From JADKCL01 sp046329055 (GTDB taxonomy: Bacteria; Bacteroidota; Bacteroidia; J057; JADKCL01): a stretch of DNA of 64,000 nucleotides. The translations under genes and the position numbers were made by a program. Each line of letters begins with the position of its first letter. Position 1 is the first letter of the stretch. The notes beneath the pieces were generated by a model, which was given only the letters and a program-made list of their open reading frames with translations, did no database searches and was not told the DNA's origin. The stretch lies in NCBI GenBank assembly GCA_046329055.1, contig JAXLVK010000019.1:9381-73380 (forward strand), read 5' to 3'. This document shows, piece after piece, positions 19,495-28,502 of this stretch.

Positions 19495-20431
19495 ATGAAA
19501 CTCCCCATCATCTTCCACCCTCGGTACGACATCGGCCTCTTCGGCTTGGAAAATGCCCACCCCTTCGACTCCAAGAAGTACGGCAAAAGTCTTCAAATTC
19601 CTGCAAGAAAAAGGCATCCTCCACGACGGCAACCACCACCAACCCACGGAAAAAGCCAGCGACGAAGTCCTGCTCCGCGTCCATACCCAAGAATACCTCG
19701 ACAGCCTCCGGCACTCGAGCACCGTCGCCCGCATCGCCGAGCTCAGCATCCTGAAGCGCGTCCCCAACTTCCTGCTGCAATGGAAATTCCTGAATCCCAT
19801 GCGCTGGGCGACAGCAGGCACCCTCATGGGCGTGGACCTCGCACTTGAACATGGATGGGCCATCAACCTCAGTGGCGGCTACCACCATGCCAAGGCCGAC
19901 CGCAGCAGCGGCTTTTGCTTCTTCGCCGACATCAACCTCGCCGCCGACCGATTCTGGACGCAACACAAGCAGCAAGGCAAGGTGATGGTCATCGACCTGG
20001 ACGCGCACCAAGGCAATGGCTTCGAGGACATCTTCAAGCGCGATCCCCGCGTGGACGTCTTCGACATGTACAACGGCGACATCTATCCCATGGACCTGCC
20101 CGCCGCCCAATACATCCGTTGGAAGTTTCCGCTGCCCTCCGGCACGGGTGAGCTCACCTACATCAACACACTCCAGAAAAACCTGCCCAGCGCCATCGAA
20201 GCCAGCAAACCCGACCTCATCATCTACAATGCCGGCACCGATCCCTACGAAAAAGACCCCCTCGGCGGTCTCCGCGTGAGCGCAGCCGGCATCGTCCTCC
20301 GTGACCAATTCGTATTCCAGCAAGCCCGCACCCGCAAAATCCCCATCCTCATGCTCCTCAGCGGCGGCTACCACCGAGACTCCGCCAGCATCATCGCCTC
20401 CAGCATCACCAACCTCATCGAAAATCTGTAA
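19495..20431 (+). CDS. Histone deacetylase-family hydrolase, one-base frameshift
   Basis: About 312 residues of the arginase/deacetylase fold, class IV (HDAC11-like) type; such bacterial enzymes use Zn2+ to remove acyl groups from amines. The true N-terminus is in the frame starting at 19495 (MKLPIIFHPRYDIGLFGLE). An extra A in GGCAAAAGTC near 19577 then shifts to the second frame, which runs to 20431. Family motifs include LSGGYHHAKADRSSGFCFF (the tandem His and the glycine-rich loop), VMVIDLDAHQGNG (the D-x-D-A-H zinc ligands), IIYNAGTDPYEKDPLGG (the second metal Asp) and LLSGGYHRDSA at the end. All catalytic residues are present. The single insertion sits in a run of A, typical of a sequencing indel, so the gene is probably intact in the organism. 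Confidence 0.85.
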
Positions 20432-20435
20432 GCTT

Positions 20436-20451
20436 GAGCGCTTAAGCGCTC
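20436..20451. repeat. Perfect 16-bp palindrome GAGCGCTTAAGCGCTC
   Basis: It lies between convergent genes, the HDAC-like gene (stop 20431) and the PhzF-like gene (stop 20469). The following CGCAACGCT continues into a 17-base match (20443-20459) with the palindrome at 23355-23371. It is probably a bidirectional terminator or a repeat-family member. Confidence 0.5.
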
Positions 20452-20468
20452 GCAACGCTTACTGCCCA

Positions 20469-21295
20469 TCACCCCAGTGCTGCGCGCGAAACCACGCCTT
20501 GCATGACGGTGACGGCTTGGCCTTTGATCTCGACCCGGCCGCCGCGCGCAGCCGCACTTTCAAGTGTCCGCCGCGCTGCGAAGCCTGGTAGGCCATGAAG
20601 CTCTGCTGCCCCATCTTCTCTGCCCAGTAAGGCGTCAGGGTGCAATGCGCGCTCCCCGTCACGGGGTCCTCATCGATCCCGACCGCCGGGCCAAAGAACC
20701 GCGACACAAAGTGATAGCCAGCTCCTTCATCGGCCGCTGCTGTGACGATCACCCCACGGCGGCTCGCCTCCTTCAATCCCCCAAAATCCGGCTTCAATTC
20801 CCGGACGGCGGCTTCATTTTCCAGCTCCAGGATCAGGTCTTCCCGCCCCATGCCTGCCCAGACCACCTTGGCACCAATGGCCTTTGCGATCTCCTTGGGC
20901 AGTTTGTAGGCACTCGGCGGATCCGCCGGGAAGTCCAAGGCGATCCAATCCCCGTCCCGACGGGCACGCAGCAATCCGCTCCGGGTATGGAAACGGATCT
21001 CGTCCTCGGGAGAGGCCATGTCCGTCTCCCAGATCACATGCGCCGCCGCCAATGTCGCATGCCCGCACAGGTCCACCTCGCAGACAGGCGTGAACCACCG
21101 CAGTTGAAACTCATTGCCGCGCCGCATGAAGTAGGCCGTTTCGCTCAGGTTCATCTCCGCCGCAAACGACTGCAACCAAGCATCCGGCCTCGGCCCCATG
21201 AGGAAAACCACCGCCGCCGGGTTGCCCCCGAAAGCCTTGTCTGCGAATGCGTCCACCTGATACAGCGGGAACAAATGCTCCGATCCTGATTTCAT
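20469..21295 (-). CDS. PhzF-family isomerase, frameshift near the C-terminus
   Basis: About 275 residues of the PhzF family, whose founding member isomerises a phenazine precursor; most relatives have unknown substrates. The ATG at 21295 (MKSGSEHLFPLYQVDAFADK) is preferred over one 18 codons upstream. Motifs are FGGNPAAVVFL; MNLSETAYFM, with the conserved catalytic Glu; FTPVCEVDLCGHATLAAAH; and DEDPVTGSAHCTLTPYW. After VRLR, a two-base insertion in a GC run near 20550 shifts the frame. Correcting it gives GGRVEIKGQAVTVMQGVV and a TGA at 20469, the usual family ending. The shifted frame would run to 20459. No phenazine genes are nearby, so a phenazine role is not supported. Confidence 0.82.
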
Positions 21296-21373
21296 GCCCG
21301 CAAAATAGCCGCCCCCCGCCACCCAACACAGGATAAAAGAATTGCACACACCTCTTCCCTATTCCAACCGAAC

Positions 21374-21393
21374 TTGTTAATATTGCTTAACAA
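21374..21393. promoter_or_regulatory. Inverted repeat TTGTTAA-N6-TTAACAA
   Basis: Perfect 7-base arms surround a 6-base spacer. It lies between the divergent PhzF-like and zinc ribbon genes, 17 bases before the latter's ATG. It could be an operator; no regulator is encoded nearby. Confidence 0.35.
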
Positions 21394-21409
21394 CCTTCGG
21401 ATTGGGGCG

Positions 21410-21667
21410 ATGCCGGAAGTAAAAATCAAGTGTCCAAAATGCCAGTGGGAACCCGACAATCGGCCCTACTGGGAGTGTCATTGTGGCTATGTATGGAACA
21501 CGTTCGAGACCGCTGGTCGGTGTCCATTCTGCCACTTCCAACATGACTTCACGCAATGCGTAGAGCACGCAGGCGGCTGCACTGCCTATTCCCCGCACAT
21601 GGACTGGTACCATGGCATCGAGGAAATGGTGGAGCTGCTCCTCGAAGAAGTCAAGGTAAAGGCCTGA
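21410..21667 (+). CDS. Small zinc ribbon protein
   Basis: An 85-residue protein beginning MPEVKIKCPKCQWEPD. Cysteines occur as CPKC, CHCG and CPFC with a later His pair (CHFQHDF), a layout that should bind one or two Zn2+ ions. The middle WECHCGYVWNTFETAGRCPFC resembles a rubredoxin-like zinc ribbon, and the tail (WYHGIEEMVELLLEEVKVK) is an acidic helix. An in-frame upstream ATG at 21374 lies inside the inverted repeat, so 21410 is the likelier start. The role is unknown; similar small proteins occur widely in Bacteroidota. Confidence 0.65.
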   Translation: MPEVKIKCPKCQWEPDNRPYWECHCGYVWNTFETAGRCPFCHFQHDFTQCVEHAGGCTAYSPHMDWYHGIEEMVELLLEEVKVKA

Positions 21668-21751
21668 CGACCAAGGCATATTCACTTTCCCACATGGTTT
21701 GTTTTTTTGGTAGGCCCGTGTTACCTTGGGTCTGTATTTGTTGTGAGCTAA

Positions 21752-22867
21752 ATGATGTCAATTCGCCGGAATAGGTCGTTTCACCTTTTGCTCTGTGTTG
21801 CATGGGCGGCCATTTGCTGGTTTCCAGCCGATGCCCTTTCGCAATTCGTGCAGGATGGCGGATTCGAAGCCGTCCCCGGTGAGACTTGGGCCAAATGCGC
21901 TGGCGAGCCTGACAGACAGGTTCTTGATGGCAACGGCCCCGGCATCCTCGGCATCCACACCCCTCCCGTTCAAGGCCACTACTACCTCGGGCTGGTCGCC
22001 ACGGATGGCGGAGTGCAGGAGGCCATCGGTCAGGAGCTGTTCTTGGAGGCAGGTCGGCACTGTTTTGGAAGCATCTCCCTGTTCCGCTCCACCGCCCACC
22101 AAAACTGGGATGGTACCGGGCGCCTAGAAATTTGGGGCGGCACCGATTGCAACAATTCCACTGAGCTGCTCTGGTCCTCAGGTACAGTTTCCAACCTCGA
22201 TGCTTGGCGGGAGTACCCCGTCTATTTCTCTCCCATTGAGAACCATACTTGGATCAGCCTGCGGCTGAGCCTCGACGCTGGTTCTGGCTCCATGACCTAT
22301 GTCTGTCTGGACGACTTCCGCTTGGACAATGTCTTCTTCTCCGTGAATTTCATGGACATCAAGGCAAATGCCACAAGCCAAGGCATACAATTGGATTGGA
22401 CCACGGCTTCGCTTCCGGACGCCACCGAGTTCGAGGTGCAATGGAGCAATGACGGGCAAGAATTCAAAGGCATCGGTCGTCAATCCGCAGCCATCGGCGG
22501 CACCACTTTCAGCTTTATCCATGCCAATACCGTACCTGGTCGGCATTTTTACCGCATCGCAGCGACCGACGCAGGAGGTCATACCGACATGAGTCCGGTA
22601 GTGGAAGCCCTGATCGCAAGTCCAGCGACGACTGTGTTTCCCAACCCGGTGCGTGATCATTTCACGGCACTTGTAGGGGACGGCCAAGAATTGAAAAGCC
22701 TCCGCCTCATCGACTTGCAAGGCCGGGTTGTTTTGGAGCGGAATGGTGAAGAAACTGCCGACATGCGGGTGAGCCTGCCGGAAGGCATCGTTCCGGGGGT
22801 CTATGTCCTCGAGATCGCATCGGGGCAGCAGACGTATCGCCAAAGCCTGCGGGTGGATGGCAATTAA
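21752..22867 (+). CDS. Secreted protein with T9SS type A sorting domain
   Basis: A 371-residue exported protein. The N-terminus carries a signal peptide (FHLLLCVAWAAICWFPADALSQ). The first part (FVQDGGFEAVPGETW through VCLDDFRLDNVFF) looks like a jelly-roll carbohydrate-binding-type beta-sandwich. A fibronectin-type stretch, LDWTTASLPDATEFEVQWS and HFYRIAATDAGG, follows. The last 75 residues are a type A sorting domain (VFPNPVRDHFTALVGDG ... GVYVLEIASGQQTYRQSL), which directs export through T9SS. No catalytic motif is visible; a binding or structural role is likely. The next gene starts 27 bases downstream. Confidence 0.78.
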   Translation: MMSIRRNRSFHLLLCVAWAAICWFPADALSQFVQDGGFEAVPGETWAKCAGEPDRQVLDGNGPGILGIHTPPVQGHYYLGLVATDGGVQEAIGQELFLEAGRHCFGSISLFRSTAHQNWDGTGRLEIWGGTDCNNSTELLWSSGTVSNLDAWREYPVYFSPIENHTWISLRLSLDAGSGSMTYVCLDDFRLDNVFFSVNFMDIKANATSQGIQLDWTTASLPDATEFEVQWSNDGQEFKGIGRQSAAIGGTTFSFIHANTVPGRHFYRIAATDAGGHTDMSPVVEALIASPATTVFPNPVRDHFTALVGDGQELKSLRLIDLQGRVVLERNGEETADMRVSLPEGIVPGVYVLEIASGQQTYRQSLRVDGN

Positions 22868-22894
22868 GGAGAGATCAATAGATTACGAGAAAAT

Positions 22895-23266
22895 ATGGTG
22901 AAGAGACTGACACTGATTGTCTTCATGGCATTGGGCTTCGCGGGACTCTCCCTTCATGCCCAGAATGCAAGCGTTGCCTCCTATGCCGGAGAGTACTCCT
23001 GCATCACCCACGGCGTCTCAGGCTTGCGCATCGAGGCCACCCCGCAGGGGCACAAGCTCGTCTTCTGCCGCGACCTCATCACCAATACCTGCCAAGAATT
23101 CGCGCTCCACAAGACCCTTGGCAAGTCCCATGAACTCCTCGCCGCATCCGGCGACGCCGGCGCCCCCCTCCGCGGCATGAGCGCCACCTTCACCACCGAA
23201 GGCGCAGAACCCATCATCCAACTGAAAACGGAAGATGGACTCAACATGGAGTTCGTGCGGAGGTGA
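22895..23266 (+). CDS. Small secreted protein of unknown function
   Basis: A 123-residue protein with a clear signal peptide (MVKRLTLIVFMALGFAGLSLHAQ) and a compact beta-rich body (VASYAGEYSCITHGVSGLRI). Two Cys pairs could form disulfides. It lacks a T9SS domain and a lipobox, so it is probably periplasmic. It lies 27 bases after a T9SS cargo gene and may be co-transcribed. No family is recognised. Confidence 0.6.
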   Translation: MVKRLTLIVFMALGFAGLSLHAQNASVASYAGEYSCITHGVSGLRIEATPQGHKLVFCRDLITNTCQEFALHKTLGKSHELLAASGDAGAPLRGMSATFTTEGAEPIIQLKTEDGLNMEFVRR

Positions 23267-23332
23267 GTTTTCCCCTTTTTTGAGGTCTAATCCAAGGATT
23301 TACCAATGCTGTCGCAGCCGTCGAGCGCTTGT

Positions 23333-23377
23333 GCGTCTAGCGTTGCGAGCGCTCTAAGCGCTCGCAACGCTAGACGC
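23333..23377. repeat. Perfect inverted repeat, two 21-base arms, 3-base loop
   Basis: The arms 23333-23353 and 23357-23377 are exact reverse complements around CTA. It lies between the convergent genes ending at 23266 and 23459. Its inner half matches 17 bases of the palindrome at 20443-20459. It could act as a bidirectional terminator or be a mobile palindromic repeat. Confidence 0.75.
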
Positions 23378-23411
23378 GGACTCGCCAACGGCCAAGCTAG
23401 CCGAAATGAAA

Positions 23412-23438
23412 GCGGCGCCCCCAAACCGGAGACGCCGC
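23412..23438 (-). terminator. Rho-independent terminator for the 23459 lipoprotein gene
   Basis: On the minus strand, GCGGCGTC (23438-23431) pairs with GGCGCCGC (23419-23412) with one G-U pair. It is followed by TTTCATTT. It starts 20 bases after the stop of the lipoprotein gene. Confidence 0.6.
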
Positions 23439-23458
23439 CCATATTCCTTGAAAATCAA

Positions 23459-24404
23459 TCAGTAGCGATCGACAGTGATCGTCTGATCGATGGACATCGG
23501 CACGTTCATGCCCATGGTGCTCATGGAGCCTTCGAGCTTTTGTTTCACTTCTGATTTCAGGACGAGACCATTCTTCCGGTCGATTTCAGAGGTGCCTTCG
23601 TAGTTGCCGTGGAGGTCCATGGTCATTTCCACGAGGCCGAGGTCGAGCGCCTTGTCCTTGTCGGTGTTGATCGTACCCTCGAAGCTCAGCACCACCTTGT
23701 CAGCGTCGATATGATCCACCTTGTAGGTCACGTCCATCGCAAGGGGCATAGCGCCCATTTGGCTGATCTTCTTGCCCCAGGTATCGCCCTCAGCAACCAG
23801 CACGTCGGGATACTGATCGCGGCGCTTTGCATCATGGACTTCATCGCATCGTCACCGAAGGTCGCCTTGAGCGCATTTTTCGTGGCTTCCATGCCAGCAC
23901 CGCCTTCTTCGCCGCCAATCGAACCCAGGATCGACTCAAACAGGGAATCCACCCCAGATACTGCCACCACGGTGCCGTTGTCCATGTCGAATTGGATGGA
24001 CTTGCCAAGATCAGCGCCTTGTAGTTGCCAACCAGGGTTGGAAGATTCGATGTCCTTGTCGGAATCATAGGACATCTTGCCCATCATGCTGTTTTCCATC
24101 TCAGCCTTGACGCGTTCGTAGGTGCAACGTGAATCTTGCAACGCTCCCTTGCCGCTCACGGACACGACCTCGTTTTTCAGGAAGATTTCGGTGGTTTGGC
24201 TGGTCTTGGTGGACATGCCCATCACCTTTTGCTCGGAGGTCTGCGCGGTTTTGGTCACTTGCTTGTAAACCATCCCGGCGTGACCTTCACTTCCATCTGG
24301 ACCTTGTCGCCGCTGCCGCCTCCGCTTGTGGAGCCCGGATTGCAACTCGTCCAGAATACCAAGGCCATCAAAGCCCCGGCAAACATGAATACTTTAGATT
24401 TCAT
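23459..24404 (-). CDS. DUF6263-like lipoprotein, two frameshifts
   Basis: Joined frames give about 315 residues. The ATG at 24404 begins a lipoprotein signal (MKSKVFMFAGALMALVFWTSC) with Cys at residue 21, then a Gly/Ser linker and VQMEVKVTPG. An indel near 24272 leads to MVYKQVTKTAQTSEQKVMGM, and a second near 23815 leads to DQYPDVLVAEGDTWGKK. The body is a repeated beta-strand pattern (KTSQTTEIFLKNEVVSVSG, GNYEGTSEIDRKNGLVLKS, IDQTITVDRY) like the DUF6263 family. That family has no assigned function, and my assignment rests on pattern recall. A TAACTTTG promoter core lies just upstream (24430-24437), and a terminator follows the stop. Confidence 0.65.
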
Positions 24405-24429
24405 CGGAGTATTGGAATTTAATTCGCGG

Positions 24430-24437
24430 CAAAGTTA
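24430..24437 (-). promoter_or_regulatory. Candidate -7 element TAACTTTG for the 23459 lipoprotein gene
   Basis: It matches TAnnTTTG on the minus strand and lies 26 bases upstream of the ATG at 24404. A clear -33 TTG at 19-21 bases was not found. Confidence 0.4.
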
Positions 24438-24635
24438 CGACGGAATCGGAAAACGGAGTCATCCTTGCGAGTCATCGGAAGGCTCGCAACGATGACTCCA
24501 GCACAAGCCCTCGGGAGACAAATTGCTGATTTGCCCCACCAACGGACAAGATTCCAATTGCGGCCAGTCCACTGCACCCTCCTAACTGAATAAGTGCGAT
24601 ATTTGCCGCCTAGAATGGCCCAAAATCCTCTATAC

Positions 24636-26474
24636 ATGAAGCGAATCCTGTCCACGGCAGCCCTGGCATGCCTGGCAATCTCCGGCCTGCTGGCCCAGAA
24701 GTCCTACAACTACACCATCGACCTCACCAATGTCGTGGATGACCGCGTGAAAGTGACCCTCACTCCGCCCGCCGTTGCCGCCGACATGATCGAATTCCAG
24801 ATGCCCAAAATCGTGCCGGGAACCTATTCCATCAGCGATTTCGGCCGCTTTGTCGCCAACCTGGAGGCCACGGATGACAAGGGTGCACCGCTTCCGGTCG
24901 AGTACATCGACGCGAACCGCTGGATGATCCGCAATGCGCAGAGCCTCAAGCAGATCAGCTACTGGGTGAATGACTCTTGGGACGATCGCGGCACTCCGCA
25001 CATCTTCGAACCCGGCGGCACCAACATCGAATCCGGTGAAAACTTCGTGGTCAACACCTTCGGATTCTGCGGCTACCTGGAAGGGATGAAGGAATTGCCC
25101 TTCACCGTGGTCATCAAGAAGCCCAATGGGTTTTATGGCTCCACCCCACTGGTCGCCTCCAAAAGCACCGCCACGGAAGATGTCTATGAGGTCAGCGACT
25201 ACCACCGCCTCGCGGACAGCCCCATGATGTATTGCCTGCCGGACACTGCCTGGGCAAATGTCGGCGGTGCCAAGGTCCTGGTTTCCGTGTTTTCCCCCAA
25301 CAAGCGCGTGAGCGCCAAGGCGATCATGGGGCATATCTCCGAGATCATGGCGGCGCAGAAGGAGTACCTCGGGGGCAAGCTCCCAGTGGAGAAATACGCC
25401 TTCATCATCTACCTGACCGACAAGATGGGCGGCTCCGGTGGCATGGGGGCATTGGAACACAGCTACTCCTCCCTCTACTACATGCCGGAAACGAACGAGG
25501 AGGCCGCAGGCGAGATGATGCGCGACGTGGCTGCGCACGAATTTTTCCATATCGTGACGCCGCTGAGCATCCACTCCGACGAGATCCAATACTTCGACTA
25601 CATCGACCCGAAGATGTCCAAGCATCTCTGGCTCTACGAGGGATTGACCGAGTACGCAGCCGGCCACGTGCAGGTCAAGCAGGGACTCATCACCAAGGAG
25701 CAATACTTCCGCATCCTGCAATCCAAGATCACCATGGCGAGCTTCATGAACGACACGGTGCCCTTCACGGTCATGAGCGCAGGCTGCTTGGACAAGTACA
25801 AGTCGCAGTACCTCAACGTTTATCAAAAGGGTGCATTGATCGGCATGTGCTTGGACATCCAACTGCGCTGCCTCTCCGGCGGCAAGATGGGAACACAGGA
25901 ACTGATGCGCGAACTCGCCAAAACCTACGGCAAGGAGCGCCCCTTCAAGGACGACGAACTGTTTGACAAGATCACCGCCCTCACCTACCCCGACATCCGC
26001 CGCTTCTTCTCGAAATATGTGGAGGGCAACACACCGCTTCCGTATGAGAAAATCCTGGCATTGGCGGGGCTGCGCTACGAACCCATGGCCAACCGCGAGG
26101 CGGTGACATTGGGCAAGGTGGAGTGGAAGCCCAATCTCCAGACGGGTCGCCTCCGCGTCGCCTCGACCGATGGGATGAACGACTTCGGCAAAAATCTGGG
26201 CTACATGACGGGTGACGAACTCGTGAGCTTTGATGGGCAGGCCGTCACGCTGGCAAATTCCGACGAGGTTTTCGCCAAGTTCCAAGCCAACCGCAAAGGC
26301 GGATACAAGGTCCATGCTGTGGTTGCGCGCCCCGATGGCAAGGGCGGCTTCGCCGAGAAGAGCCTGAAAGCCAAGGCCATCGCGGTGAAGATCAAAGGCA
26401 TCCACCTGATCACCGTCGATCCCAGCGCGACGACGGAACAAGTGGCCGTGCGCCGCGCTTGGTTGGGCTACTGA
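24636..26474 (+). CDS. M61-family (glycyl aminopeptidase-like) zinc metallopeptidase with PDZ domain
   Basis: A 612-residue secreted peptidase. The ATG at 24636 (MKRILSTAALACLAISGLLAQ) gives a clean signal peptide; an upstream ATG at 24594 would not. The N-terminal beta domain (YNYTIDLTNVVDDRVKVTL ... MIEFQMPKIVPGTYSISDFG) is typical of M61. The zinc site HEFFH lies at residues 301-305 (25536-25550), and LWLYEGLTEYAAGHVQ supplies the downstream Glu ligand. The C-terminal part (NLGYMTGDELVSFDGQAV) is a PDZ-like domain that binds peptide ends. Family members release N-terminal Gly or Ala in the periplasm. It stands 12 bases before an ABC ATPase gene and is probably co-transcribed with it. Confidence 0.88.
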   Translation: MKRILSTAALACLAISGLLAQKSYNYTIDLTNVVDDRVKVTLTPPAVAADMIEFQMPKIVPGTYSISDFGRFVANLEATDDKGAPLPVEYIDANRWMIRNAQSLKQISYWVNDSWDDRGTPHIFEPGGTNIESGENFVVNTFGFCGYLEGMKELPFTVVIKKPNGFYGSTPLVASKSTATEDVYEVSDYHRLADSPMMYCLPDTAWANVGGAKVLVSVFSPNKRVSAKAIMGHISEIMAAQKEYLGGKLPVEKYAFIIYLTDKMGGSGGMGALEHSYSSLYYMPETNEEAAGEMMRDVAAHEFFHIVTPLSIHSDEIQYFDYIDPKMSKHLWLYEGLTEYAAGHVQVKQGLITKEQYFRILQSKITMASFMNDTVPFTVMSAGCLDKYKSQYLNVYQKGALIGMCLDIQLRCLSGGKMGTQELMRELAKTYGKERPFKDDELFDKITALTYPDIRRFFSKYVEGNTPLPYEKILALAGLRYEPMANREAVTLGKVEWKPNLQTGRLRVASTDGMNDFGKNLGYMTGDELVSFDGQAVTLANSDEVFAKFQANRKGGYKVHAVVARPDGKGGFAEKSLKAKAIAVKIKGIHLITVDPSATTEQVAVRRAWLGY

Positions 26475-26486
26475 GCTTCTACTGCG

Positions 26487-27257
26487 ATGATCCAAGTACA
26501 AGACGTCCACAAGACCTTCACGCTCACCCGCAAGGAGATGAAGGATGCCAAGACCACGGACAAGGTGCGGCATGTCGTGAATGGTGTCAGCTTTTCCTGC
26601 CAACCGGGTCGGGTATTTTCCCTCCTGGGGCCAAATGGCGCGGGCAAAACCACCATCCTGCGCATGATTGCGGGCATCCTGCATCCCACGAGCGGCAAGA
26701 TCACCGTCGCTGGCATGGACACCCAAACGCAGAGCAATGAGGCTCGTCGGCGGATGGGCTTCCTCACGGGAAGCACAGGACTCTATGACCGCCTCACAGC
26801 GATCGAAGTGCTGAAATACTTTGCCGACCTGTTCGGTGTGGCCCCTGCGGACTTCAAGCGGCGCTGTGATGAGCTCATCCCCCTGCTGCGCATGGACGAT
26901 TTCGTGAACAAACGCTGCGGGCAGATGAGCACGGGCATGAAGCAGAAGGTGAACATCGCGAGGACCATCATCCACGATCCGACTGTGGTGGTTTTTGACG
27001 AACCCACGAGTGGACTGGACGTGATTACTGCTGAAAGCATCATCCAACTCGTGCGTGACCAGCGCGCCAAGGGCAAGACGGTCATTTTCAGCTCCCACAA
27101 CATGAGCGAGGTCGATCTGCTGGCCGATGACCTGGCCATGATCCACAAAGGCAAGCTCCTGCTGAGCCAGACAATGGACGAATTCCGCGCTGGAATGAAG
27201 GCTCCCGGCCTCACGCAAGAGTTCATCCGCATCATCCACGAGGCCACACCCGCATGA
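26487..27257 (+). CDS. ABC transporter ATP-binding protein (NatA-like)
   Basis: A 256-residue ATPase of an ABC-2 type exporter. The Walker A is GPNGAGKTT (after PGRVFSLL), the signature region is MSTGMKQKVNIARTI (a degenerate LSGGQ, with STG), and Walker B is VVVFDEPTSGLD, followed by the switch His in VIFSSHNMSE. The length fits a stand-alone nucleotide-binding subunit. The next gene, its membrane partner, starts inside its stop (ATGA, 27254-27257). By analogy with NatAB it may export ions or small hydrophobic molecules; the cargo is not shown by the sequence. Confidence 0.9.
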   Translation: MIQVQDVHKTFTLTRKEMKDAKTTDKVRHVVNGVSFSCQPGRVFSLLGPNGAGKTTILRMIAGILHPTSGKITVAGMDTQTQSNEARRRMGFLTGSTGLYDRLTAIEVLKYFADLFGVAPADFKRRCDELIPLLRMDDFVNKRCGQMSTGMKQKVNIARTIIHDPTVVVFDEPTSGLDVITAESIIQLVRDQRAKGKTVIFSSHNMSEVDLLADDLAMIHKGKLLLSQTMDEFRAGMKAPGLTQEFIRIIHEATPA

Positions 27258-28441
27258 AAGCGATCCTGACCATCTACCTCAAGGAGCTGCGCGACACCCT
27301 CCGCGACCGTCGCAGCCTCATCCGGATGTTCGTGGTGCCATTGGCCATTTTCCCGGGGCTCATGGGGATCATGAACACAATCCAGAGCAATAGCAACGAG
27401 AAGGAATGGGCCCGCGAATTGCGGGTGGGCTACCACTCGGACTCTGCTGACCTGGGCTTGCGGGTCCTGCTGGAAAACGCTGGCGGTTTCAAGGTCTTCG
27501 ATGTGCCGAGTTCGGATAGCATCACGCCTTGGATCCGCGACAACCGGCTGGATTTGGGGGTTTCCTTGCCGCCGACATTTGCGGACAGGGTGGAAAACCT
27601 TGAAACGGATACGATCCGCACCTATGGCCCTGCCGCCTCGGACATTGCCCGGGACCGCTTGGATTCCATGGTGCAGATTTTCCAAGGCATCTTGTTGGAG
27701 CATCGTCTCAAATCCCTGCACCTGGAGAAGCAGAACATCGAGCCGAGCCATGTCCGCTTCACCAATACCGCGACCATGCGGGAAACAATCGGCACGCTCG
27801 CCGGGGGCCTCCTGCCCTCCATTTTCATCCTGTTTTGCTACATGGGCTGCATGTTTCCGGCCATCGACCTCTTCACTGGGGAAAAGGAGCGCGGAACCAT
27901 CGAGACCCTGTTGGTCGCACCCGTGGAGCGTTGGAAGATCCTGATTGGCAAGATGATGCTGATTGTGACTGCGGGCTTGCTGAGTGCGGTCTTGTCGATT
28001 GGCGGCCTCATGATCAGCACCCGGTTCGCAGGATCGGAAATGGGCGTGGTGGTCAATGTCATCCTTGAAATCCTGTCTCCCGCATCGATCGCCAGCATGT
28101 TGCTGATGCTCGTGCCGCTGGTGATTTTCTTCGCGGGGATCATGATCCCTGCGGTGGTGTATGCCCGGACCTTCAAGGAGGCGGCAACCACATTGCAACC
28201 CTTGAACTTCATCGTGATCATTCCTGCGGCCATCGGCATGGTGCCGGGGATCGAGTTGAATGCTGCGACGGCCCTGATTCCGATCCTGAACGTGGCATTG
28301 ACCACCAAGGAGATCATCGCGGGGACCATGAACGGCCTCCTTTTCGCAGAGGTGCTGCTTTCGCTGATCGTCATCGCTGCCATTGCGGTCTTTTTCAGCT
28401 TGCGGCAATTCGGCAATGAGCGCAACGTGCTGCGCGGCTAG
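27254..28441 (+). CDS. ABC-2 type transporter permease (NatB-like)
   Basis: A 395-residue membrane protein. The N-terminal helix follows TIYLKELRDTLRDRRSLIRM, the usual start of NatB-type permeases. A large extracytoplasmic domain of about 140 residues follows (SADLGLRVLLENAGGF...), then five or six membrane helices from ETIGTLAGGLLPSIFILFCY onward. The cytoplasmic motif FTGEKERGTIETLLVAPVER is highly characteristic of ABC-2 permeases. It overlaps the ATPase gene by four bases and would form a homodimer with that ATPase. The stop is TAG. Its convergent neighbour (PP2C) ends 61 bases downstream. Confidence 0.9.
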   Translation: MKAILTIYLKELRDTLRDRRSLIRMFVVPLAIFPGLMGIMNTIQSNSNEKEWARELRVGYHSDSADLGLRVLLENAGGFKVFDVPSSDSITPWIRDNRLDLGVSLPPTFADRVENLETDTIRTYGPAASDIARDRLDSMVQIFQGILLEHRLKSLHLEKQNIEPSHVRFTNTATMRETIGTLAGGLLPSIFILFCYMGCMFPAIDLFTGEKERGTIETLLVAPVERWKILIGKMMLIVTAGLLSAVLSIGGLMISTRFAGSEMGVVVNVILEILSPASIASMLLMLVPLVIFFAGIMIPAVVYARTFKEAATTLQPLNFIVIIPAAIGMVPGIELNAATALIPILNVALTTKEIIAGTMNGLLFAEVLLSLIVIAAIAVFFSLRQFGNERNVLRG

Positions 28442-28502
28442 GGATCATCGATTTTCCTTCAGATTGATGGGTGCTGTATCCCACTTTGGGCTGCTTGGTC
28501 TG

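Noticed and set aside
24630..27239. An 869-codon open frame on the minus strand opposite the M61 peptidase and ABC ATPase genes.
   Set aside because: Its translation has no recognisable motifs, and the plus-strand genes show complete catalytic motifs. Long antisense frames are expected in GC-rich sequence.
26783..28408. A 541-codon minus-strand open frame opposite the ABC permease.
   Set aside because: Low-quality composition (His, Asp, Gln rich) and no family pattern; the permease on the plus strand is clear.
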